Origin: DAISKN01 sp964553925
Lineage (GTDB): Bacteria; Acidobacteriota; Vicinamibacteria; Marinacidobacterales; SMYC01
Reading direction: 5' to 3'
Length of the DNA: 64,000 bases
NCBI GenBank assembly: GCA_964553925.1
Contig: CAZKNR010000208.1
Location: 23,517 to 87,516 of the forward strand
Below are positions 57,357-64,000 of this stretch, one piece after another. A program made the translations under genes and the position numbers. Below the pieces are notes generated by a model. That model made no database searches, had not been told where the DNA came from, and saw only the letters and a program-made list of their open reading frames with translations. How positions within the stretch are numbered: the first letter of the stretch is position 1; each line of letters opens with the position of its first letter.

Positions 57357-59261
57357 ATGAAGCCGCGATTCTCGTCCCCGACCAGAGGAGTTCGAGCTCA
57401 CGGTCGAGACCTACGACCACCCGCGCCTGGGTTCTTAGGCCTGGCTCGGAGCCATCGTGTTTTCTCGATCGGCACGCTTGCCGCCCTTGCAGCCGTCGGG
57501 GTCTTCTTTTCTCACCCGGTGCCATCGAAGGCAGCCGAAAGGCGCCCCAACGTGGTCATCATCCTCGCCGACGACATGGGGTTTTCGGACATGGGCGCGT
57601 TCGGAAGCGAGATTAAGACCCCGAACCTCGACTCCCTGGCGAACGAAGGCGTTCGGTTCACGAACTTCTACACCCACGCCAGTTGCTCTCCCACGCGGGC
57701 GATGCTGCTTTCGGGGGTGGATACGCACGTCAACGGCCTCGGCAACATGGACGAATGGACGGCCCCCAACCAGAGGGACGTAGCCGGCTACGAAGGCTAC
57801 CTCAACGATAACGTCGTCGCCTTTCCCCAGCTCCTGAAAGACGCCGGCTACCACACCTACATGGTCGGCAAGTGGCACATGGGCAAGCCGCCCGATCGGA
57901 TCCCCGCGGCCCGAGGGTTCGAGCGCGACTTCAGCCTTCTCGACGGCGCCGGGAGCTACTGGGACATGACGAACTTCACCGGCGCTTCCCCCTTGTCGAC
58001 GTACACCGAGGACGGCCGCTATCTCACGGAGCTTCCCGATGATTACTACGCCACGAAGACCTATACCGACAAGCTCATCGGGTTCATCGAAGCGGGGCGC
58101 GCGGACAAAAAGCCCTTCTTCGCGTACGTCGCCCACCAGGCGCCGCACGATCCGTACCATCTGCCGCGTGACTGGCGCAGTCGGCACGTCGGCGAATACG
58201 ACAAGGGCTGGGACGCGCTCCGGCAGGAGCGCTTGAAGCGCGAGATCGAGCTCGGCATCTTGCCCGCGGGCACGGAGCTCTCCGAGCGCATGTGGTTCCT
58301 GCCCGATCCCGCCCTTCTCGCGCCGGCGTCGAGGGCGCTCCTCGGACAGAAGATGGAGCTCTATGCCGGCATGATGGAGAACCTCGACTTCCATGTCGGA
58401 CGGCTCATCGAATATCTGAAGCAGATCGGCGAGTATGAGAACACCCTTTTCGTCGTGTTCGGAGACAACGGGGCGGAGGGAACCGATCTCTTTGCCCAGA
58501 TCGCCGGCGCCGCCGGATCCCGCGACTTCCTGTTCGCCGCGATCCATTGGTCGCAGACCCATCCGAAGGCCTGGGGCGACCCCGGGTCGTATGTCGGCTA
58601 CGGACCCGCATGGGCACAGGTGTCGATGACGCCCTTCAGCCAGTACAAAGGTTGGCTCGCGGAGGGAGGCATCCGGAACGCCCTCATCGTCAGCGGCCCT
58701 CTCGTCAAGCGGCCGAAGGGGAGCGTCAACCACGGGCTCATGCACGTGGCCGACGTCATGCCGTCGATTCTCGAAATCACCGGCGTCCGCTATCCCACGA
58801 CGTACAAGGACCGCGAGCTCCCCCCGCTCGCCGGCAAGTCCTGGGTCCGGGTGCTTTCGGGCGAGGCGGACTCTCCGCGCACGGAGCCGGATTCCCTGGC
58901 CTGGGAAGTATTCGGAAACCGCGCGGTTCGGCAGGGAAACTGGAAGCTGCGCTGGCAGTTCGAGCCCTTCGGGAAGGAGGACTGGGAGCTCTTCAACGTG
59001 GCTGCGGATCCCGCCGAGCGCGAAGACCTCGCCGGGAAGGAGCCCGAGAGGGTGAAGGCGCTTCTCCAGATCTGGGAGGACTACGTCCGGGTGAACCACG
59101 TCATCCTGCCCAGCCGGTCGCCCTTCGAAGGGCTGGAGAAGCCGCTTCCCGAGCGCTTCCCCGTCGAGCTGGGCTATCCACCGCTCACCAACAAGCGACA
59201 GTTCGTGCCTCCCAAGGACATGCTGGCGAAACCCAAAGCTGAACGACCGAGGGCTCGATGA
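57357..59261 (+). CDS. Exported arylsulfatase
   Basis: 634 aa. A long N-terminal leader with a membrane-spanning signal (about residues 35-60) precedes the alkaline-phosphatase-like fold. RPNVVIILADDMGFSDMGAFGSEI carries the calcium-binding Asp pair. CSPTR (110-114, in HASCSPTRAMLLSG) gives the formylglycine site after modification; GKWHMG and FFAYVAHQAPHDPYH follow. It hydrolyses sulfate esters in the periplasm. A matching sulfatase-modifying enzyme is not in the window. The end overlaps the next gene (ATGA). Confidence 0.95.
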   Translation: MKPRFSSPTRGVRAHGRDLRPPAPGFLGLARSHRVFSIGTLAALAAVGVFFSHPVPSKAAERRPNVVIILADDMGFSDMGAFGSEIKTPNLDSLANEGVRFTNFYTHASCSPTRAMLLSGVDTHVNGLGNMDEWTAPNQRDVAGYEGYLNDNVVAFPQLLKDAGYHTYMVGKWHMGKPPDRIPAARGFERDFSLLDGAGSYWDMTNFTGASPLSTYTEDGRYLTELPDDYYATKTYTDKLIGFIEAGRADKKPFFAYVAHQAPHDPYHLPRDWRSRHVGEYDKGWDALRQERLKREIELGILPAGTELSERMWFLPDPALLAPASRALLGQKMELYAGMMENLDFHVGRLIEYLKQIGEYENTLFVVFGDNGAEGTDLFAQIAGAAGSRDFLFAAIHWSQTHPKAWGDPGSYVGYGPAWAQVSMTPFSQYKGWLAEGGIRNALIVSGPLVKRPKGSVNHGLMHVADVMPSILEITGVRYPTTYKDRELPPLAGKSWVRVLSGEADSPRTEPDSLAWEVFGNRAVRQGNWKLRWQFEPFGKEDWELFNVAADPAEREDLAGKEPERVKALLQIWEDYVRVNHVILPSRSPFEGLEKPLPERFPVELGYPPLTNKRQFVPPKDMLAKPKAERPRAR

Positions 59262-60232
59262 AACCAATACCGCTCGCGCGAACTCTCCTTGCCGCAGCCT
59301 TCGCCCTGGCGCTCTTTCCGGTGCTCGTTTTCGCCCAGGCGCCCCCGCGCTTCTATTGGAAGAGTCTCTCCGGTGGCAACGCCGTGCCGGTCATCGGCAT
59401 GTCGATGAGCGGCAACGCCAACCCCGTCGACCCCGCCCACACCGTGCTGCCGGACTCGAGCGTCGAAGCGACGATCGCGCTCGCGGGCTACGCACGAACG
59501 TTCTCCTTGTCCGATCGGGCCGCCTTCGCTGCGGTCCTGGCGCCGATGGGGAGGATCTCCGGCGAGGTCACGGTGGGCGGCAGGACCGTTAGCCAGGAAG
59601 CGAGCGGATTCGGTGACCCGACGCTCGAGGTGGGCGTGAACCTCATCGGTCCCAAAGCGTTGAAGAGCATCCCCGACGTCCTGCGCTACGAGCCCGGATT
59701 TTCCCTCGACCTCATCGGCGACCTCGCGTTTCCCATCGGGGAATACCACAACGATCAGGCGCTGAACATCGGCCAGAACCGCTGGTACGGGCGCATCGGG
59801 GCGCCCATCGTCTGGCAGCTCGGCCCGTGGGTGCCGGGCCGGCGCATGACGCTCGAGTTTCTTCCCAGCGTGTGGCTTTTCGGAAACAACGACGACTACA
59901 TGGGCCACAGCCTTTCGACGGACCCCATGTTTCAACTGGAGGGCCATTGGACCCGCGATTTCGCGGAGCATCTGTGGGGTTCGCTCGACGCTGTCTGGCT
60001 CACCGGTGGAAAGTCGGGCGTAGATGGGCTCGAGGGCGAGAGTCTGAACAACGTCGGCGTTGGATTGACGCTCGGCTACCACATCAACGACAACCTGCAG
60101 CTCACCATGGGCTACATGTCGACCACCACCGACAGCGATCCCGGCGATCTCCGGTTGGACGGGTTCAAAGTTTCGCTGGTATTCGGCTGGCATCCGATAG
60201 TCGAAGGAATGAAACGGCTGGAGGAGGACTGA
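59258..60232 (+). CDS. Outer-membrane transporter-like protein (phenol MetA type)
   Basis: 324 aa. Signal peptide (ARTLLAAAFALALFPVLVFAQ) followed by beta-barrel strands and the MetA-pathway-of-phenol-degradation pattern: GNAVPVIGMSMSGNANPVDPAH, ATIALAGYARTFSL, SGFGDPTLEVGVNLIG, FPIGEYHNDQALNIGQNRWYG and the final LKVSLVFGWHPI-like strand. It probably forms an outer-membrane channel for aromatic or sulfated substrates. It overlaps the sulfatase gene by four bases, arguing for joint action (uptake of products or substrates). Confidence 0.87.
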   Translation: MKPIPLARTLLAAAFALALFPVLVFAQAPPRFYWKSLSGGNAVPVIGMSMSGNANPVDPAHTVLPDSSVEATIALAGYARTFSLSDRAAFAAVLAPMGRISGEVTVGGRTVSQEASGFGDPTLEVGVNLIGPKALKSIPDVLRYEPGFSLDLIGDLAFPIGEYHNDQALNIGQNRWYGRIGAPIVWQLGPWVPGRRMTLEFLPSVWLFGNNDDYMGHSLSTDPMFQLEGHWTRDFAEHLWGSLDAVWLTGGKSGVDGLEGESLNNVGVGLTLGYHINDNLQLTMGYMSTTTDSDPGDLRLDGFKVSLVFGWHPIVEGMKRLEED

Positions 60233-60346
60233 CAGGGAATCGTAACCGACGACTACGAGACCGACGACGATCGGAAGAGGCCCGATCCCGCGCTCGCGGG
60301 CTTCGGAGGCGGACTGCGTTACACTCTCAGGTGGACAGGAGGACGC

Positions 60347-61195
60347 ATGAAAGCTTTCACGCCGGTGGGTATCGCAGTCTTACTGGCGAGTGCCGCGTTG
60401 GCGCAGGAAGCGCCGCCGCCGCCGATCGAGACCGATCTCCCGCCGGGGGCGCGCCTCATCGATCCCCGGGCCGACGAGCTCGTCCGGCAGATGAGCGATC
60501 TCCTTGCGAGCACGAAATCCTTCGCCCTCGAAGCGGAGGAGATCTACGACGAGGTCCCGGAGCAGCTCCCGCGCACCCAGCTGACCAACGTCCGCCATGT
60601 GGCCTTGAGGCGGCCCGACCGCTTGGTCGGCGACGCCTCGGGCGACGCCCTCAACCGAAGCTTCTGGTACGACGGGAAGACGGTCTCGATACACGAGAAG
60701 GAACAGAATACCTACGCGACCCTTCCGGTGCCGTCCACCATCGACGGCGCTCTCGACGCCATTTTCGAGCGGACGGGGATGGTCATCCCGCTCGCCGATT
60801 TCGTCTACGAGGACGTCTACGCGCGCCTCATGGAGAGCGTGCAGCGCGGAGTCTACCTGGGCATTCACCGCGTGGGAAACGTCGCCTGCCATCACCTGTC
60901 CTTCGAGCAGGAGTCGATTGACTGGCAGCTCTGGATCGACGCCGGGGAGAAGCCCTTGCCGCGGAAGCTCGTGATTGCCTACAAAACCGAGGACGAGGTA
61001 CCGCAGTACTCGGTCACCATCGGGAAATGGAACCTGAATGCGGACTTGCCCGAGGATTTGTTCGAGTTCGAGCCGCCCGAGGGCGCCGAGCGGATCGAGT
61101 TTCCCTCGGTGGAGAGCCCTCAGCCCGAGCGCAGCGCGAGGCGGAGCCGAGTCGCGGAGCGAGTAGCCGCGGGGGTGGGGTCCCCGCGGCACTGA
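60347..61195 (+). CDS. Exported DUF2092 protein
   Basis: 282 aa. Signal peptide (TPVGIAVLLASAALAQ), then the DUF2092 core: VRQMSDLLASTKSFALEAEEIYDEV, VALRRPDRLVGDASGD, SFWYDGKTVSIHEKEQNTYATLPVP and a lipoprotein-carrier-like beta fold (ACHHLSFEQESIDWQLWIDAGEKPLPRKLVI). It probably binds a lipid or hydrophobic ligand in the periplasm. AGGAGGACGC precedes the ATG, and a TACACT box (60321-60326) may be a -10. The C-terminal tail (RSARRSRVAERVAAG) is basic. Confidence 0.87.
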   Translation: MKAFTPVGIAVLLASAALAQEAPPPPIETDLPPGARLIDPRADELVRQMSDLLASTKSFALEAEEIYDEVPEQLPRTQLTNVRHVALRRPDRLVGDASGDALNRSFWYDGKTVSIHEKEQNTYATLPVPSTIDGALDAIFERTGMVIPLADFVYEDVYARLMESVQRGVYLGIHRVGNVACHHLSFEQESIDWQLWIDAGEKPLPRKLVIAYKTEDEVPQYSVTIGKWNLNADLPEDLFEFEPPEGAERIEFPSVESPQPERSARRSRVAERVAAGVGSPRH

Positions 61196-61210
61196 TAGAG
61201 GAAGAAATCC

Positions 61211-62980
61211 ATGAAGAAGACAACTTCGTTCGTCGCCGTTTTTCTCGTGTTGCTGTCGCCGCTCGAGCCCCTCTTCGCTCAGCAGCGCCGGTCGCGGGGG
61301 TCCGTCTCGGGTGCGTCTCGCGGGAGCTATAGCCGCTCCGGCAACACCGCCTCGTGGCAGAGCGCCGGTGGACGCGCCTCGGGCTCGGGCTCGGTGACCC
61401 AGACGGAAAGCGGCGCTACCGGAAGCCGCCAGACCACGACCCAGAGCGGGGCCTCCCGCGAAGTCAGCCGGGAAGTGGATAAAGAGGACAAGACGGTCGA
61501 AAAGAGCTCCACGGTCACGACCGCTCAAGGCGAGACGGCGACCCGCGAACGTACGACCGAGGCACAGGGCGGCTATGCGACCGTCGAGGGAAAAGCGGAG
61601 ACGAGCACCGGGCGCGAGGCCGAAGGCGAGGCGGTGGCCGGCCGCACCTACTACGGTCAGCCCGCCGTCGCGGGGAGCGTGAATACCAAGTACTCCGGCT
61701 CCTACGCCGGCGCTGCGGTGCGCAAACCCGGCGGCGGATATACCGCGGCCACCGTGGGCCCCTACGGGGGGAAGGTCACGACCACTCTCCCCTCCGGGTA
61801 CCGCGTAACGAGCTATCACGGCCGCCCGTACTACGCCTACGGCGGCGCCTACTACCGTCCGTATACCTACGGCGGAGTCCACTACTACTACCCCGTCCCC
61901 CCTCCTTATTACTCGTACTACTACCAGCCTCCTGTCGGCGCCATGATCATCATGCTCGCCGGCGTGACCTATCTCATGGCGCAGGACGGAAGCTATTCGA
62001 AGAAGACGACGGACAGCGAAGGGAAGGCCGCGTACCAGAGCGTCCCCGCCCCCGAGGGGGCGCAGATAAAGACGCTTCCCGCTTCGAGGGCGCTCGTCAC
62101 CGTCTCCGGAACGACGTTCTTTCTGTACTCCAACACCTTCTACCGCCGTGTCGTTCAGGGGACTCAGGAGCAGTTCGTCGTGGTCTCTCCTCCAGCGGGC
62201 GTCGTGTTCCTCCAGGCGCTCCCGCCGGATTTCGAAGTGGCGCAGCTCAACACCATGTACTTCGCCGCCGCGGGCAAATACTACGTGCCCTATCTCTCGG
62301 CCGATGGGAAAGAGCTCTACGTCCTGGTGGACGCCCCTCCGCAGCCGGCCGCGCCCGCTCCCGCTCCTCCGCCGAAGCCTGCGCCGACACCCGTGGCGGC
62401 GCCCTCGACGAAACCCGAGCCCGCCGCCGCCATCCGGAACGTCGCCGAAACGCTCACCATTCCCACCGGGACCCTCGTTCTCGTGCGGTTCCAGAAGGAC
62501 GTGAGCTCGGAGACCTCGAAGCAAGGCGATCGCTTCCAGGCGTTTCTGGACCAGGACATCGCGGCGAACGGGCGCATGATCGTGGCCAAGGGAGCCATGG
62601 TCTATGGCGTCGTCACCGAGATCGATCAGGGGAGCAAGATGAAGGGGAAGGCCCTCTTGAGCGTCGCGCTCACCGACCTCCAGGTCGGCGACCAGGTGGT
62701 GTCGATCAAGACCCAGTCCATTCAAGTGAAGGGTGAGAAGAGCTCGGGCGGCAAGAAGCTCGCGGGCGGCGCCATCCTCGGCGCCTCCATCGGGGCCATT
62801 GCCGGCGGCGGTGAAGGCGCGGCAATCGGAGCCGCCGTCGGCGCTGGTGTCGGAGGCGCTGCGGCGGCCGCGGGGGACGTCGACCCAGCCGTCATCCCGG
62901 CCCAGAAGCTCCAGTCTTTCACCGTCGCCGTGCCCTTCCAGGTTCAAGTCATGACGAACGTTGCCGTTCGAGTCGAATAA
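61211..62980 (+). CDS. Exported Tyr/Gly-rich envelope protein with glycine-zipper C terminus
   Basis: 589 aa. Signal peptide (TSFVAVFLVLLSPLEPLFAQ), then a Ser/Thr/Gly-rich low-complexity part (about 25-130), a Tyr/Gly-rich part (about 165-245: YYGQPAVAGS, YHGRPYYAYGGAYYRPYTYGGVHYYYP), a hydrophobic MIIMLAGVTYLMAQ, two SH3-like repeats (FFLYSNTFYRRVVQG and MYFAAAGKYYVPYLS), a Pro-rich linker (PPQPAAPAPAPPPKPAP) and a C-terminal glycine-zipper (GGAILGASIGAIAGGGEGAAIG). It resembles DUF6515-type proteins and is probably an adhesive or cross-linked envelope component. No enzyme motif is seen. Confidence 0.82.
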   Translation: MKKTTSFVAVFLVLLSPLEPLFAQQRRSRGSVSGASRGSYSRSGNTASWQSAGGRASGSGSVTQTESGATGSRQTTTQSGASREVSREVDKEDKTVEKSSTVTTAQGETATRERTTEAQGGYATVEGKAETSTGREAEGEAVAGRTYYGQPAVAGSVNTKYSGSYAGAAVRKPGGGYTAATVGPYGGKVTTTLPSGYRVTSYHGRPYYAYGGAYYRPYTYGGVHYYYPVPPPYYSYYYQPPVGAMIIMLAGVTYLMAQDGSYSKKTTDSEGKAAYQSVPAPEGAQIKTLPASRALVTVSGTTFFLYSNTFYRRVVQGTQEQFVVVSPPAGVVFLQALPPDFEVAQLNTMYFAAAGKYYVPYLSADGKELYVLVDAPPQPAAPAPAPPPKPAPTPVAAPSTKPEPAAAIRNVAETLTIPTGTLVLVRFQKDVSSETSKQGDRFQAFLDQDIAANGRMIVAKGAMVYGVVTEIDQGSKMKGKALLSVALTDLQVGDQVVSIKTQSIQVKGEKSSGGKKLAGGAILGASIGAIAGGGEGAAIGAAVGAGVGGAAAAAGDVDPAVIPAQKLQSFTVAVPFQVQVMTNVAVRVE

Positions 62981-62993
62981 TGAAGAAAGAGAG

Positions 62994-63698
62994 ATGCAAA
63001 TGACAAGCAAGAGAATTTTGTCCGGCTTCCTGACCGTCGCTGGATGCCTGGCGCTCGCGGCTCTTGCCGCGGGCCAGGACGTTCAGCAGAAGGCGGCCGC
63101 GGCGAAGGAAGCGGCGGCGCGCAACCAGCAGGCCCTCCGGTCGTACTCCTGGATCACGAAGACCGAGCTCAGCCTCAAGGGCGAGGTCAAGAACACCAAG
63201 CTCGAGTCCTGCCAGTATGGACCGGACGGAAAGGTGCACAAGACCGAGCTCAGCGAGCCGCCGCCGCCGGCGGAGAAGAAGCGCGGCCTCAAAGGCAAGA
63301 TCGTGGCGAAGAAGACGGGGGAGATGAAGAAGGAGCTCGAGGACTCCGCTGCCCTGGTGCACAGCTACATCCCGCCCGATCCGGAGAAGATCCAGGCGGC
63401 GCTCGCCGCCGGCAAGGTCACGATCACTCCCGGAGCCGGCGCCGCCGCCATTCGATTCGCGGACTACCAGAAGGCCGGCGACTCGCTCACGCTCACCATG
63501 GACTCGGAGTCGAAGGTGATGCGTCAGATCGCCATCGACACCTGGCTCGACAAGCCCGACAAGAAGGTGACGCTGGCGGTGACTTTCCAGTCGCTGCCGG
63601 ACGGAACCAACTACGCCGCCGAGACCGTGCTGTCGATTCCCGGGGACAAGATCGAGGTCCGGATCGGAAACAGCAACTACCAGAAACTGGCCCCCTAG
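62994..63698 (+). CDS. Exported protein of unknown function
   Basis: 234 aa. Signal peptide (SKRILSGFLTVAGCLALAALAAGQ) followed by a coiled-coil-like stretch (DVQQKAAAAKEAAARNQQALRSY) and an all-beta core: SWITKTELSLKGEVKNTKLESCQYG, LTLTMDSESKVMRQIAIDTWL, KKVTLAVTFQSLPDGTNYAAE. This resembles the lipid-carrier fold of the DUF2092 type. The start could be 62994 or the ATG at 63000; the AGAGAG fits both. It follows the envelope gene by 13 bases and ends the exported cluster. Confidence 0.75.
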   Translation: MQMTSKRILSGFLTVAGCLALAALAAGQDVQQKAAAAKEAAARNQQALRSYSWITKTELSLKGEVKNTKLESCQYGPDGKVHKTELSEPPPPAEKKRGLKGKIVAKKTGEMKKELEDSAALVHSYIPPDPEKIQAALAAGKVTITPGAGAAAIRFADYQKAGDSLTLTMDSESKVMRQIAIDTWLDKPDKKVTLAVTFQSLPDGTNYAAETVLSIPGDKIEVRIGNSNYQKLAP

Positions 63699-63822
63699 GG
63701 CGCCGGGCGGCGAAGCACCGAACAGTCCTCCCGGGAGTGGCCGCGGCGATCGCCGCGTCCACCGCTCTCGTCTCGCCAGGGTGGGTCCGAGTGCTGTGTG
63801 CGGGGGCTCGGGGCTGTCGAGA

Positions 63823-64000
63823 TCACGTTCTCCGTTTGCGACCCGGCGTGGACCTTCGCGGATTCCTTGCCTCCGCCTTTTTCTGCGCCCGGAGCCACAC
63901 GCGGTGGTGCTCGCGAAGCCGGGCGATCGCCTCATCGGCGTCGGCGACGCACACGGGTATAGTCATGTCCTCCGGACTCGCGAGCGGCGGGTCCGTCGAC
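63823..64000 (-). CDS. C-terminal part of a small basic protein (cut by window end)
   Basis: The minus strand reads STDPPLASPEDMTIPVCVADADEAIARLREHHRVWLRAQKKAEARNPRRSTPGRKRRT and stops at 63823. An ATG at 63967 has GGAGG only two bases upstream, so the real start is probably beyond the window. Acid-to-basic composition and helix prediction are compatible with a small regulatory or ribosome-associated protein, but no family was recognised. Confidence 0.35.
   Translation of the reverse strand, partial: STDPPLASPEDMTIPVCVADADEAIARLREHHRVWLRAQKKAEARNPRRSTPGRKRRT

Noticed and set aside
60380..63010. Long open frame on the minus strand opposite the DUF2092 and Tyr/Gly-rich genes
   Set aside because: Codon-position composition follows the plus-strand genes, the translation is Arg/Gly/His-rich without domains, and both plus-strand proteins have signal peptides and recognisable folds.

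Overview
The window is a GC-rich (roughly 63-65 percent), densely packed bacterial chromosome segment. The VWFA-related secreted protein at 26281-27264 (a family expanded in Acidobacteriota), the kinase with PEGA domains, Tat-exported enzymes, frequent TTG/GTG starts and the menaquinol-type Rieske/split cytochrome b/multiheme cytochrome operon suggest an aerobic, Gram-negative, soil- or sediment-type Acidobacteriota member. This taxonomic call is inferred from gene content only. No rRNA, tRNA, CRISPR array or complete insertion sequence was seen.

Layout. 1-4097: a heterodimeric ABC exporter (first subunit cut by the window edge) and a membrane-anchored HEAT-repeat protein. 4494-5113: a RelE/ParE-type toxin-antitoxin pair followed within 10 bases by an attC-like imperfect inverted repeat, resembling one integron cassette. 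6084-17951: a respiratory operon with a good promoter. It encodes a Rieske protein, split cytochrome b, an octaheme cytochrome c and a complete aa3-type oxidase (CoxB, A, two CoxC, D), plus heme O and heme A synthases. CoxB has no heme c domain, so the octaheme subunit probably feeds CuA directly in a bc-aa3 supercomplex.

17982-41108: mostly housekeeping, envelope and signalling genes. Notable are a secreted polysaccharide deacetylase/caspase-like/TPR fusion, a Ser/Thr kinase with PEGA and TonB-C domains, a cupredoxin-like lipoprotein behind a 22-bp tandem repeat, a VWFA protein, two Nudix hydrolases, a double cNMP-binding protein, rpoZ, and XRE and TetR regulators. 41105-43131: an accessory insert with VapBC and a divergent AAA/DUF4143 ATPase. 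Two symmetric operators lie between them, and a remnant of a D-aminoacylase tail sits at one edge. 43402-51256: D-aminoacylase, YpdA-like reductase, double cyclophilin, M16 protease and a PQQ-propeller protein.

51308-57356: an accessory region with a Phd/zeta-type toxin-antitoxin pair, an RNA ligase, a second VapBC-like pair, HigBA, an orphan RHH protein and at least two decayed gene remnants. Three of these modules have well-formed promoters whose -10 box ends only 5-7 bases before the start codon, which points to leaderless mRNAs. 57357-63698: a run of exported genes (arylsulfatase, outer-membrane transporter-like protein, DUF2092 protein, Tyr/Gly-rich envelope protein, small secreted protein), probably one envelope or sulfatase function. 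The 3' end carries the tail of a small minus-strand gene.
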